This document shows positions 50,515 to 58,186 of a DNA stretch of 64,000 bases, piece by piece. Made by a program: the position numbers and the translations under genes. The notes under the pieces were generated by a model. That model did not search any database. It saw only the letters and a program-made list of their open reading frames with translations, and had not been told where the DNA came from. Positions within the stretch are counted from its first letter, which is position 1. Each line of letters opens with the position of its first letter. Source of the stretch: Lactococcus paracarnosus (GTDB lineage: Bacteria > Bacillota > Bacilli > Lactobacillales > Streptococcaceae); contig NZ_CP017195.1 of assembly GCF_006770285.1 (NCBI RefSeq), positions 124,001 to 188,000 of the forward strand, written 5' to 3'.

Positions 50515-50600
50515 ACGAAAGATATAGTATAAATGATTTAAATAGTAAAAAAACTAGATCTGGAACATATGATAAAGATTTGAATAGGATAGGAGACTAA
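50515..50600 (+). pseudogene. C-terminal scrap of a toxin tail, overlapping an immunity gene
   Basis: In frame from about 50515, YERYSINDLNSKKTRSG and TYDKDLNRIGD run to TAA at 50598-50600, whose last base is the A of the next gene's ATG. End-of-toxin and start-of-immunity overlap is the usual organisation of polymorphic toxin cassettes. Only about 28 codons remain, so the toxin domain is gone. Confidence 0.5.
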
Positions 50601-51112
50601 TGTACTATTATAGAATATCTAAATATAACCCTAAATTGAGAAATAATTCTGGGGAATATAGGCTAGAGGATTGGACATCTTATAGTGATATAGGAAAAGT
50701 TTTTTTAGGCATTGAACTTAAATTTTATACTTATGAACAAGTAGAAAACTCATATATTGATTTTATACTTTCAGTTATGAAGGAAACAAATACTAAATTT
50801 CTAGAGATAGAAGAACTCGAAAAATATGATGATACAGCAGATATATTTAAATTTAATGCTAAATATGATCAACTGTATCGAGAACTTGATACTAATAGAT
50901 TAATTGGTGTAAATGAGTTACCAACACTTCTCAGGTTACAGCTGAGAGATTATATTTGGACAAAATTAATCAGTGAAGCATTAACTATTCATTTTGGATA
51001 TGACTACTACATGTATATTATATGTAAGAAAAAACTGAATGAATTTTGTAATGAGAGTCTTGAAGAAACGATTTATATTGAAAAAAACTATAAATCTCCC
51101 TATCTAAACTAA
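50600..51112 (+). CDS. Orphan immunity-like protein
   Basis: A 170-residue soluble protein beginning MYYYRISKYNPKLRNNSG and DWTSYSDIGKVF, with mixed alpha and beta propensity and no signal or membrane segment. AGGAGACTA precedes ATG, and the gene overlaps the toxin scrap by one base. I remember similar N-termini in uncharacterised proteins next to RHS/WapA-type toxins, but cannot name a family. It is probably the surviving immunity protein of a deleted toxin. Confidence 0.6.
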   Translation: MYYYRISKYNPKLRNNSGEYRLEDWTSYSDIGKVFLGIELKFYTYEQVENSYIDFILSVMKETNTKFLEIEELEKYDDTADIFKFNAKYDQLYRELDTNRLIGVNELPTLLRLQLRDYIWTKLISEALTIHFGYDYYMYIICKKKLNEFCNESLEETIYIEKNYKSPYLN

Positions 51113-51272
51113 GCTGTTCTTATATAGGAGTTACTAATTATTCTTATGCAACGGGTATTTCAACAAAAACATGATGCTATTAAGAGTAGGGTCATGGTAT
51201 ACGATAAAAATCAGAAGATATAGATTTGAAGTGGATTCAAATGATAAAAATTTTTATAAAAAGGAATAAACC

Positions 51273-52004
51273 ATGAAGTTGATAAGAGAACTTATAAAAA
51301 GAGTTGTGATTAAAGATAATGATGTATATGCTTTATCTGTGAGTAAACAGTTTATTATAATTAATAATAACTATAGCGGTTTACTTATATATGATTTAAA
51401 ATTAAATTTCATAAAGAAAATTGAAATTTCGAAAGAATTGATGATTTATGAATTATACAGTTCAAAAATTGATGACAAGATTGTCATTTTTGATGGGGAA
51501 CATCAAAAATTATATATTTTAGATTTATACCTAGAATCTAATATCGTTTCAATTGATAGAGATGAAATATTCTTGAATTACTTTAAATCTTGTAAGAATT
51601 CATTTATGTTAAGAGATAATAAGTTTGAATATCAATTTTCTTTCACTAAAGGGAATGAAATTTCATGTAAACCGTACAAATATCAGCATGTATTATTCAT
51701 GAATAATACTCAAATTCTAATTGAAGAAAAAAGAGAGCTATACTTACTTCAAGAAGATGAAAAAACGAGAATAAAAAGAGAGTATCATGATGACTGGTTT
51801 TATGTTATATCTGACGATTACATTATAGAATATGATGAAAAATTTATAAAAATAGTACCAAAAACATTGGATGAAATGTGTATTTCAAGTAAATCTGGTT
51901 GGACATTTCGAGAAGTGTTGCTAAACGATGGTATTTTGACAATCCTTATCAATAGTAAAGCTGATGCAAAAGAAAGTCAGATTCTGCAATATAAAATAAA
52001 GTAA
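51273..52004 (+). CDS. Uncharacterised beta-rich protein of the immunity island
   Basis: A 243-residue protein rich in short beta strands separated by turns (repeats such as QFIIINNNYSGLLIYDLKLNF and KIVIFDGEHQKLYILDLYLE), suggesting a small beta-propeller. No signal peptide, no known catalytic motif. AAAAAGGAATAAACC precedes ATG. Base composition is as AT-rich as its neighbours. Between an orphan immunity gene and a further toxin scrap, an immunity function is the simplest guess; function unknown. Confidence 0.5.
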   Translation: MKLIRELIKRVVIKDNDVYALSVSKQFIIINNNYSGLLIYDLKLNFIKKIEISKELMIYELYSSKIDDKIVIFDGEHQKLYILDLYLESNIVSIDRDEIFLNYFKSCKNSFMLRDNKFEYQFSFTKGNEISCKPYKYQHVLFMNNTQILIEEKRELYLLQEDEKTRIKREYHDDWFYVISDDYIIEYDEKFIKIVPKTLDEMCISSKSGWTFREVLLNDGILTILINSKADAKESQILQYKIK

Positions 52005-52066
52005 GTCACAAATTATTGAATATATGATATGGGATTGATCGCCTAACTGATGTAGGAAGCACAGCT

Positions 52067-52138
52067 AAATATGCAACACTGGATGTCCAAAATAAAGACA
52101 AAGCAATAAAAGAAACAACTAAGATTAGATATGAATAG
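52067..52138 (+). pseudogene. Toxin-tail scrap ending KIRYE
   Basis: In frame GSTAKYATLDVQNKDK then AIKETTKIRYE and TAG, 13 bases before the start of a candidate immunity gene. The end KIRYE matches the end KVRYE of a second scrap at 53021-53083, also just before an immunity gene of the same family. Thus the two scraps are tails of related lost toxins. Confidence 0.45.
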
Positions 52139-52150
52139 AGGACTAAAATA

Positions 52151-52544
52151 TTGGACAAATTAATAGGGTATAACTTACCATCAGGTAACTATTGGTTAAA
52201 AAAATTACAACAGGATTATAACGGAACGGTTATTATCCTAGAAAGTAAAGAAAATTTAGTGAAAATTGTATTTGGTGGTTTTGTTTATGCTTTATTATCT
52301 TCAGATGAATCTGGACTCCAAAAAAGAAATCATGAATGGTGCGAAAAGTTCGGAGGAAAAAGGTTGCTAAAGGAGACTTTTTTTCAAGATATCGAGTTCA
52401 AAGTTTATTAATTTTATTTCAGAACAAACCTTTGGTTTTTATGACAACATGGAATTAAGGCATTTTGTTGCTTGGACAGAGGATGATACTGTAGAAATAA
52501 TAGCACACTATGAGCCAGAAATAGAAATTCAGAAAAAGAAATAA
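52151..52544 (+). pseudogene. Frameshifted immunity-like gene (paralogue 1)
   Basis: The first frame from TTG 52151 gives 86 residues and stops at 52411. The sequence continues in another frame (KFINFISEQTFGFYDN, ELRHFVAWTEDDTVEI) to TAA at 52542-52544. Joined near 52390, the two parts align along their length with the intact protein at 53091: GTVIILES against GTVIYLES, SSDESGLQKR against ASDESTLQKK, LRHFVAWTEDDTVEI against LRHFVIFTEENIVEL. A one-base indel has thus broken the gene. Confidence 0.7.
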
Positions 52545-52559
52545 GAGATAGGAGGATAT

Positions 52560-52973
52560 ATGGAAAAATTTGTCCCTATTATGAACAACTCTTTTCCCAA
52601 TTTAGAAGAAAACTTCAATTTAGTCAGCTTTGATTGGGAAAGGACTGTTTTAGAAGGAAGTCAAAATAGAATTATTATTAATTATTATCATAAAGTGTTT
52701 TATTTAAATTATTATGGGGAGGATGTTCTTCAAGGGAGGTTAGTTAGACTATCAACAGCTGCGATAGAACAAGGCATTAATTGGAAACACAATATTTTTC
52801 TAATAGAAAATTCTAATCTTATAGAGAGAATACAAGAAGATAGTTTGAGATATTTGGAACAATTAGATATACCAATGTATCATTATTTTATTAAGACTAA
52901 GTATAATAACGATATTGTTGAACTAGTATTGACCGATTCTCCAGATATAACAATAGAGAAAATTGAAGAATAG
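52560..52973 (+). CDS. Orphan immunity-like protein (paralogue 2)
   Basis: A 137-residue soluble protein. Its C-terminal half (FLIENSNLIERIQEDSLRYL, HYFIKTKYNNDIVELVL, SPDITIEKIEE) aligns with the C-terminal half of the protein at 53091 (FEIENSEFVNSIHKGNM, HFVIFTEENIVELIS, APSISVHEQK). ATAGGAGGATAT precedes ATG. It sits directly between paralogues 1 and 3. Probably an immunity protein of the same family, of about 30% similarity by eye; the toxin is missing. Confidence 0.6.
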   Translation: MEKFVPIMNNSFPNLEENFNLVSFDWERTVLEGSQNRIIINYYHKVFYLNYYGEDVLQGRLVRLSTAAIEQGINWKHNIFLIENSNLIERIQEDSLRYLEQLDIPMYHYFIKTKYNNDIVELVLTDSPDITIEKIEE

Positions 52974-53020
52974 CGTTCTGTTTCAAATGTTGTAAAAAGA
53001 AATTTCGTTCAGAACAGATA

Positions 53021-53083
53021 GTGACTTACGGTCAAATACTTTGGCGGTCAGTTCAAAAGTAACCAAGGTTAGATATGAATAGG
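53021..53083 (+). pseudogene. Toxin-tail scrap ending KVRYE
   Basis: Frame SDLRSNTLAVSSKVTKVRYE followed by TAG, eight bases before the ATG of the third immunity paralogue. The end parallels the KIRYE scrap at 52067-52138. Confidence 0.45.
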
Positions 53084-53090
53084 AGTAAAT

Positions 53091-53576
53091 ATGACAGATG
53101 AAAAACTAATGTATATAGACCACGTGCCTTTTCCCACAGATGATGGTAGTTATGATATAGCCAAATATGCCACTACTTTCTACTCGGATAATTTTTATGG
53201 TGACGATAGTGAGATAGGAACAGTAATTTATTTAGAAAGTTACGAAAAGTATCGAATAAAGGTACATTTTAAAGATTTTCACTATGCTTTTAATGCCTCA
53301 GATGAAAGTACCTTACAAAAAAAATATTTTAATCTTGGTGAGCTTGCAGATAAATATAAAATTGACCTTCAAGGAGATAAAGGGATAATTTTTGAGATTG
53401 AGAATTCTGAGTTTGTTAATAGTATTCACAAAGGTAATATGGATTTCTATAAAACTTTAGAAAAAACGCTTCGTCACTTTGTAATATTTACAGAAGAAAA
53501 TATTGTGGAATTGATATCAGGAACTGCTCCTTCAATCTCCGTACATGAGCAAAAATACAGGACTAAGATAGTATAA
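53091..53576 (+). CDS. Orphan immunity-like protein (paralogue 3)
   Basis: A 161-residue acidic soluble protein, the longest intact member of the three-gene set. Conserved blocks are GTVIYLESYEKYRIKVHF, NASDESTLQKK and LRHFVIFTEENIVELIS. ATAGGAGTAAAT precedes ATG and overlaps the end of the toxin scrap. No signal peptide or membrane segment. The repeated family, its position behind toxin tails and the absence of any toxin make an orphan immunity role likely. Confidence 0.62.
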   Translation: MTDEKLMYIDHVPFPTDDGSYDIAKYATTFYSDNFYGDDSEIGTVIYLESYEKYRIKVHFKDFHYAFNASDESTLQKKYFNLGELADKYKIDLQGDKGIIFEIENSEFVNSIHKGNMDFYKTLEKTLRHFVIFTEENIVELISGTAPSISVHEQKYRTKIV

Positions 53577-53940
53577 GATACTTATAAAATAGTTTAGATC
53601 ATTTTGATTAAGTATCTGGTAGGGTTATGTTGCAAACTTTTAAAATGAGCATATTCGTCTTATTCTAAATTTTTGACTAGATTGGAATATTATCTTCAGT
53701 AAACACAAAAAAGCCGAAGAGAATTCCCTCTTTTCGGTTGTTTTTGTATCAGTCTCTCAGTGCTTCCAGTCAATAATGTGGAAAACCACCAACCTCAGTA
53801 AGGTCCTTATAGTCCCTATTATCCGATTTCCGTAGGATATGGCGGTAGTTCCAGTTATGTGAGCACAGCCCAGCAATAAGCCATACGAACAGCTCAGAGA
53901 CAGCTGCGAATTAGTAATGAGTATTAGGAGGTAAAATAAA
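53577..53940 (+). other. Gap with a terminator and an RHS/toxin scrap
   Basis: The first 130 bases hold nothing recognisable. A terminator lies at 53707-53745. After it a frame PYSPYYPISVGYGGSS and SYVSTAQQ up to TAA at about 53880, and a further AIRTAQRQLRISNEY before TAG, look like a decayed toxin-tail linker. AGGAGG at 53926-53931 then leads into the CPCC pseudogene. Confidence 0.4.
53707..53745 (+). terminator. Terminator inside the immunity island
   Basis: Stem AGCCGAAGAG against CTCTTTTCGGTT with a short loop and a TTTTT run. Confidence 0.7.
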
Positions 53941-54180
53941 TTGAAATATGCTTGTCCATGTTGATTATACTATACTTTTGAAGAAAAACCTTCGGGAACA
54001 GATGATATATGCCCAGTATGTTATTGGGAAGATGACATTGTACAATTAGCAGATCCTGATTTTAGTGGTGGCGCTAATGATGTGAGTTTGAATTTAGCAA
54101 AAGAAAATTTTAAAAAATTTGGTGCATCGGAATTACGTTTTATTTCAAAAGTAAGAAAAGCTTTGCCAAGGGAAATGTAA
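53941..54180 (+). pseudogene. CPCC-family cysteine-rich protein gene with a premature TGA
   Basis: From TTG 53941, AGGAGGTAAAATAAA ahead, the frame reads MKYACPC, stop (TGA at 53962-53964), then LYYTFEEKPSGTDDICPV and CYWEDDIVQLADPDFSGG and GANDVSLNLAKENFKKFG. This matches the cysteine-rich CPCC family, which starts CPCCGYYT and carries CPVCFWEDD and GGAN-VSL motifs. Here the second Cys-Gly pair of CPCCG is replaced by stop-Leu, so the protein cannot be made. CPCC proteins are frequent near polymorphic toxins. The remaining frame is intact to 54180, so the damage is recent. Confidence 0.78.
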
Positions 54181-54323
54181 AGTAGGATTGTTGTGAGAGT
54201 AGTAGAGAGTAAATGCAAAAATGTAAAAATGATTGGTTGATATAGTTTTGTTATTTTTGATTTGCTATATCACAATCAATAATCTGCGATACTTTTTAAA
54301 TTAAGACACAAGGAGGTGTAATT

Positions 54324-55010
54324 ATGGTAAACGAAATCGACTTAGAGATTAATTTATCCGATGGCGTAATACCAAAGTTATTAAAATCAAATTTTGAAAC
54401 ACAGGACTACGATGATGAATTGTATCGATATCTTGTTACTGATATCGAGGAATCAGAAGATGCCTTATCTTTAGTTGAAAAGAAATATGGTAAACTCGTT
54501 TTAGATGTATTCAGATATACAATGGATACCGATGACCCTAGATTAGATTTATTGTCAAACGATTATTTTAGGCTTAGTCAAGAAGATAAATACCTTAAAT
54601 TTATTGAAAATGTTTTTTATCTAAATGAAGAAAAGGTTTATGTTGATTTCGTATATTTTTCTGATGAAAATAAAATTTTACAATTTATAGAGAATAAAAT
54701 GAGTAGATTAGATAGAATTGATAGCTATATCTTATTAAATCAAATAGATATCATGAGAAAAGATCAAAATGACATGTACTTGATAGAGGATTTAAATCTT
54801 TTAAAATTATTTATTAAATGTTTTCTTAGAGAAATTTTGTGGTGTAATTTATATTTTCCAAAACATCCTATGATTGTAAGTACTGGATATGATTTAGGAT
54901 TACCCGTTATAGTTAAAGATAAACAAGATAAAGAAAACTATATTAAGATGGCAGAAGATAGCAGATTATTTTTAAAAGATACAGGAAAAATAGTGGCACC
55001 TAAGTTGTAG
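54324..55010 (+). CDS. Uncharacterised acidic protein, probable immunity protein
   Basis: A 228-residue acidic helical protein (DDELYRYLVTDIEESEDALSL, then several Leu-rich helices) without signal or membrane segment. ACAAGGAGGTGTAATT precedes ATG, the strongest ribosome binding site of the island. It stands as the last intact gene before the second copy of the 44-bp repeat. No named family is recognised; by position it is an orphan immunity candidate. Confidence 0.55.
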   Translation: MVNEIDLEINLSDGVIPKLLKSNFETQDYDDELYRYLVTDIEESEDALSLVEKKYGKLVLDVFRYTMDTDDPRLDLLSNDYFRLSQEDKYLKFIENVFYLNEEKVYVDFVYFSDENKILQFIENKMSRLDRIDSYILLNQIDIMRKDQNDMYLIEDLNLLKLFIKCFLREILWCNLYFPKHPMIVSTGYDLGLPVIVKDKQDKENYIKMAEDSRLFLKDTGKIVAPKL

Positions 55011-55209
55011 AAAGTGAAAGTCAAGGTTTCTAAAACATCCAAAAGATTAATATTAAATTTCTTTATCTTATGACCTATTTTTCAAAATAAACCTGTGCGA
55101 TTTTTTGCTACATACCAAAACATCTAATTGCATCTATTTTTGACTAATATAAATAAATTGAGGAGTACTAGAATTGATATTTTAAAAAATTAACTATGAG
55201 GAATCAAAA

Positions 55210-55290
55210 AAAGTAAGAGATATCCTAAAACAAAAAAACTTTTATTTAGCTGAAATAGATGGGAATAGTATCTATAATTTACAAGATTAA
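55210..55290 (+). pseudogene. C-terminal scrap after the second repeat copy
   Basis: Directly after the repeat, KVRDILKQKNFYLAEID and GNSIYNLQD run to TAA at about 55288. There is no start. It looks like the end of another cassette gene joined to the repeat by deletion. Confidence 0.4.
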
Positions 55291-55300
55291 AGGAAAACTT

Positions 55301-55429
55301 GTGGATAAGGGAAGTAAGATTTTACAAATCGGGGCGTTTAAAATAGATATATCTGACGGGGATATACCTAAGGATATTAAGGGAAATGAGTATGTAGAAG
55401 TTGATATTCCAAGAATAGATATTTATTAA
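55301..55429 (+). CDS. Small 42-residue protein, perhaps an immunity fragment
   Basis: A frame from GTG 55301, with AAAGGAAAA six bases ahead, encoding VDKGSKILQIGAFKIDISDG, DIPKDIKGNEYVEVDIP and RIDIY. It is too small for most immunity proteins and may be a 5' or 3' fragment, but it has a ribosome binding site and no internal damage. Its end, RIDIY, recalls the TRIDIFKN end of the truncated RHS frame, which may hint at a shared origin of the two ends. Confidence 0.4.
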   Translation: MDKGSKILQIGAFKIDISDGDIPKDIKGNEYVEVDIPRIDIY

Positions 55430-55526
55430 AAATACAGGATAAAAAGATTTACTATCTGATTGAACTTGACAAGTAAGTGGTACGCCACGAATCAAGTCAT
55501 CAATAGCTATATTGCAAAAGAAATAT

Positions 55527-55563
55527 AAAAATCGTGTAGGAAGATATTTCCCACACGATTTTT
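55527..55563. terminator. Bidirectional terminator closing the immunity island
   Basis: Stem AAAATCGTGT/ACACGATTTT, with further pairing inside, and A/T runs on both sides. It closes the island from the left and the DUF4430 gene from the right. Confidence 0.85.
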
Positions 55564-55580
55564 AAAAGTCTTTTTTTAGC

Positions 55581-55985
55581 TTAAAAACTACCGAGGTAGA
55601 AGGCAACTTTGTCCCCTTTTTTCAAGTGAATATCTGCTGCTCCCTTATCGGCCATTTTGCCATTGATATCGAACATCCAGTATTTTTTAGCTGTTTCATC
55701 TTGTTTTTTACCATCGATTGATGTGATAAAGCCGCTTTTTTCTTCAACTTTAAAGGTATCTTTGAGCGCTTCAAGTAAGGTTTGATCTTTTTTGATCGTT
55801 ACCTTTTTTGTTTCGTCTACTTTTTTGTCATTTTCAAAGTCTAAGGTAATCGTTGCTGTATCTGCTGAAGCAGTACTAGCTTTAGTCGCTTCTCCCTTAG
55901 TTTGATTGCCACAAGCCGCTAGGCTAAACGCAAACCCTAAAGCTGCAACCAGTGTTGCGCTTTTTTTGAATGTCAATAATGTCAT
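55581..55985 (-). CDS. DUF4430 lipoprotein
   Basis: A 134-residue lipoprotein: signal peptide with lipobox LAAC (Cys near 25), a Thr/Ala/Ser-rich linker, then a DUF4430 domain (TLLEALKDTFKVEEKSGF, KYWMFDINGKMADKGA, HLKKGDKVAFYLG), the fold shared with the C-terminal part of cobalamin-binding transcobalamin-like proteins. AGGGAGATGAAC precedes ATG. In other lactic bacteria such proteins accompany ECF vitamin or cobalamin uptake; here it stands alone. Ligand unknown. Confidence 0.85.
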   Translation of the reverse strand: MTLLTFKKSATLVAALGFAFSLAACGNQTKGEATKASTASADTATITLDFENDKKVDETKKVTIKKDQTLLEALKDTFKVEEKSGFITSIDGKKQDETAKKYWMFDINGKMADKGAADIHLKKGDKVAFYLGSF

Positions 55986-56082
55986 AATTAGTTCATCTCC
56001 CTAGATTTATTGTACTATATTTTTCAGAGCTGATGAAGCAAAAGGCATCGGATCATGACTGGTATGCTAGCTAAAGGCTAGC

Positions 56083-56856
56083 TCAAACTTGAATTTGGAT
56101 GATATTGACCCCGCAATCTTCTATTTTTTTGAGCTTATCTGGATTTGAGAAGGTATCAGTAATCAGGTAATCGATATAGGAGAGGTCACAACTTTTAAAG
56201 TTGGCAGATTCGCCTATCTTACGATAATCAGCTATACAAATCACGATCCCGCGGGTTTGCTTGACGATCACCTCATTAATTTTAGCTTCATGGATGACGG
56301 GTGTCGTTAGACCACGTTCAGCGGAGATACCATAGCAGCCGATAATGGCAATATCAGCCTGTATGGCTTCAAAGAAGGCTTGGGCTGACTGCCCAATTAG
56401 CGCCTCTTTAGGAAAGCGGACTTCGCCACCTGATAGAAAGACCGAGGATTCCGAATTATGGTCAAGTGCTGCGACCTTGACATTGTTAGTAATGATCGTT
56501 ACTTGTTTATGAATCAGATATTTGACTGCATCAAGGGCAGCAGAAGAAGAATTGATGAAGACTGTATTACCATTTTTGACAAAGGATGCAGCTGTCTTGG
56601 CTAAGGCTTCTTTAATCACTTCGATATTTTGGTTATCACACTTGTCAATCTCAAGACCTGTTTTTGAAATCTTGGCCTTGCCATGACTGCGGTTAACTTT
56701 ACCCATTCGGGCAAGACTGGCTAGATCCCGTCGGATGGTTGTTTCGGATGTTTTAAGAGATAAGCTCAGTGCCTTTACGGTATGCGCTTGATCGTCTTTC
56801 AGCATGTCTAGTAAGGTTTGCTGTCTAGCTTGAATGTTACGGATAGCATTTTTCAA
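56083..56856 (-). CDS. DeoR-family regulator of the ascorbate operon
   Basis: A 257-residue repressor: DeoR helix-turn-helix (about 1-60, RQQTLLDMLKDDQAHTVKALSLSLKTSETTIRRDLASLARMGKVNRSHG in pieces) and a sugar-phosphate-sensing domain with TIITNNVKVA and FLSGGEVRFP. It diverges from the ula operon across a 244-base gap that contains inverted GAGCATATA motifs. It probably represses ula genes until ascorbate-6-phosphate or a similar ligand appears, as UlaR does in E. coli; the direct ligand is inferred. Confidence 0.87.
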   Translation of the reverse strand: MKNAIRNIQARQQTLLDMLKDDQAHTVKALSLSLKTSETTIRRDLASLARMGKVNRSHGKAKISKTGLEIDKCDNQNIEVIKEALAKTAASFVKNGNTVFINSSSAALDAVKYLIHKQVTIITNNVKVAALDHNSESSVFLSGGEVRFPKEALIGQSAQAFFEAIQADIAIIGCYGISAERGLTTPVIHEAKINEVIVKQTRGIVICIADYRKIGESANFKSCDLSYIDYLITDTFSNPDKLKKIEDCGVNIIQIQV

Positions 56857-56906
56857 AGTGATTCCCCTTTAAGTTTTTATAAGCCTACGATAGTTATAAA
56901 AAAGTA

Positions 56907-57045
56907 TATATGCTCATTTAAGTCCAGTATACGCTTTTTGGAAACGCTTTAAAAGCGGTATTATGGTATGTTAGCTTCATATGAGCTTAAAACGCTCAAA
57001 CGAGCATATAACGTCCTTTGAAAGCGGTTTCTTTTTTGCTATCAT
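56907..57045 (+). promoter_or_regulatory. ula control region: DeoR half sites, cre sites and promoter
   Basis: Inverted half sites TATATGCTC (56907-56915) and GAGCATATA (57002-57010), with a related CATATGAGC in between, are candidate DeoR operators. Two cre-like sequences lie at 56939-56954 (TGGAAACGCTTTAA) and 57018-57033 (TTGAAAGCGGTTTCTT). The promoter TTGAAA (57018-57023), 16 bp, extended -10 TGCTATCAT (57037-57045) overlaps the second cre, so CcpA could block it directly. Confidence 0.65.
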
Positions 57046-57100
57046 AGTCTTGTAAAGGAAATAACAATCAATCTGAGTGAGACGAAAAGGAGTCGTAACA

Positions 57101-58168
57101 ATGGCAAACAAAATCACAGAGGTGACAAAAGAATCTTGGGTACTCTCAACATTTCCAGAGTGGGGGACTTATCTCAACGAAGAAATTGAGGCAACCGTCG
57201 TTAAGCCAGCTACAGTATCCATTTGGTGGTTGGGGTGTACGGGCATTTGGTTGAAATCTGAAGGGGGCACCAATATCCTTTGTGATCTCTGGTGCGGGAC
57301 TGGTAAACGGACACATGGCAGCGGACAGATGGTCAAAGGCCATCAGATGATGCGCATGAGCGGTGCCTTGAAACAGCAACCCAATTTGCGGACCCAACCC
57401 TTTGTCATTGATCCATTTGCAGTAAAAGATATTGATGCTTTAGTGGTGACGCATATTCATTCGGATCATCTGGATATCAATACTGCAGCGGCAGTTAACA
57501 GCAACTGTCCAGATGCTAAATTCATCGGCCCACAAGAAGTGGTGAATATCTGGCTAAAATGGGGTGTTCCAGCTGATAAAACGATCGTTGTTCATCCTGG
57601 AGATGAAGTTGAAATTGGAGATGTCACACTCTTAGCACTTGAGGCCTTTGACAGGACTGTCTTGGTGACTGAGCCTGACCCTGAGGTGATCCTAAAAGAT
57701 AAAATGCCTCAGGATATGAACGAGCTTGCCGTCAACTATCTTTTCCAAACAACTGGTGGTAATGTCTATCATGCGGGGGATTCCCATTATTCCAACCTAT
57801 TTGCAAAGCACGGAAATGAGCATAAAATAGATGTTTGTTTAGGCGCATATGGTGAAAACCCACGTGGTATCACGGATAAGGTCACCTCGGTAGATATGTT
57901 GCGGATGGCAGAAGCGCTAAATGCTAAAGTTGTGATTCCGGTTCATTATGATATTTGGGCAAACTTCATGGCTGATCCTAAAGAAATCACAGCAATTTGG
58001 CAATTTAAAAAAGATCGCCTAAACTATCAGTTCAAACCGTTTATCTGGCAAGTTGGTGGGAAGTTCACCTACCCAGATGACAAAGACCGTTTGGAGTTCA
58101 ACTTTGACCGTGGCTTTGATGATGTCTTTGCAATTGATAATGACACACCATTCCCATCATTCTTATAA
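57101..58168 (+). CDS. ulaG: L-ascorbate-6-phosphate lactonase
   Basis: A 355-residue metallo-beta-lactamase-fold enzyme that opens the lactone ring of ascorbate-6-phosphate in the cytosol. [11 protein letters not shown] near 127-137 is the metal-binding motif; further ligands are in HAGDSHYSN and VIPVHYD. The ATG at 57101, with AAAAGGAGTC ahead, is chosen over an in-frame codon at 57077. It is first in the operon, ahead of the PTS genes, and the order differs from E. coli, where it forms a separate unit. Confidence 0.95.
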   Translation: MANKITEVTKESWVLSTFPEWGTYLNEEIEATVVKPATVSIWWLGCTGIWLKSEGGTNILCDLWCGTGKRTHGSGQMVKGHQMMRMSGALKQQPNLRTQPFVIDPFAVKDIDALVVTHIHSDHLDINTAAAVNSNCPDAKFIGPQEVVNIWLKWGVPADKTIVVHPGDEVEIGDVTLLALEAFDRTVLVTEPDPEVILKDKMPQDMNELAVNYLFQTTGGNVYHAGDSHYSNLFAKHGNEHKIDVCLGAYGENPRGITDKVTSVDMLRMAEALNAKVVIPVHYDIWANFMADPKEITAIWQFKKDRLNYQFKPFIWQVGGKFTYPDDKDRLEFNFDRGFDDVFAIDNDTPFPSFL

Positions 58169-58186
58169 GTAAGGAAAGGTAGACGT

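Larger units (their letters stand above)
49638..55209. repeat. 44-bp direct repeat bounding the immunity island
   Basis: The sequence beginning TACTAGAATTGATATT and ending TATGAGGAATCAAAA occurs at 49638-49681 and at 55166-55209 with one difference in 44 bases. The first copy includes the RHS stop codon; the second is detached. Between them lie 5.5 kb of orphan immunity-like genes and toxin scraps. It looks like a duplicated gene end through which cassettes were gained or lost. Confidence 0.85.

Noticed and set aside
53962..53964. TGA read as selenocysteine in the CPCC gene
   Set aside because: The codon after it also differs from the family (Leu for Gly), no stem-loop of SECIS type follows, and the surrounding island is full of broken genes; a nonsense mutation is simpler.
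54021..54218. Minus-strand frame of 65 codons
   Set aside because: Antisense to the CPCC pseudogene; no start signals.
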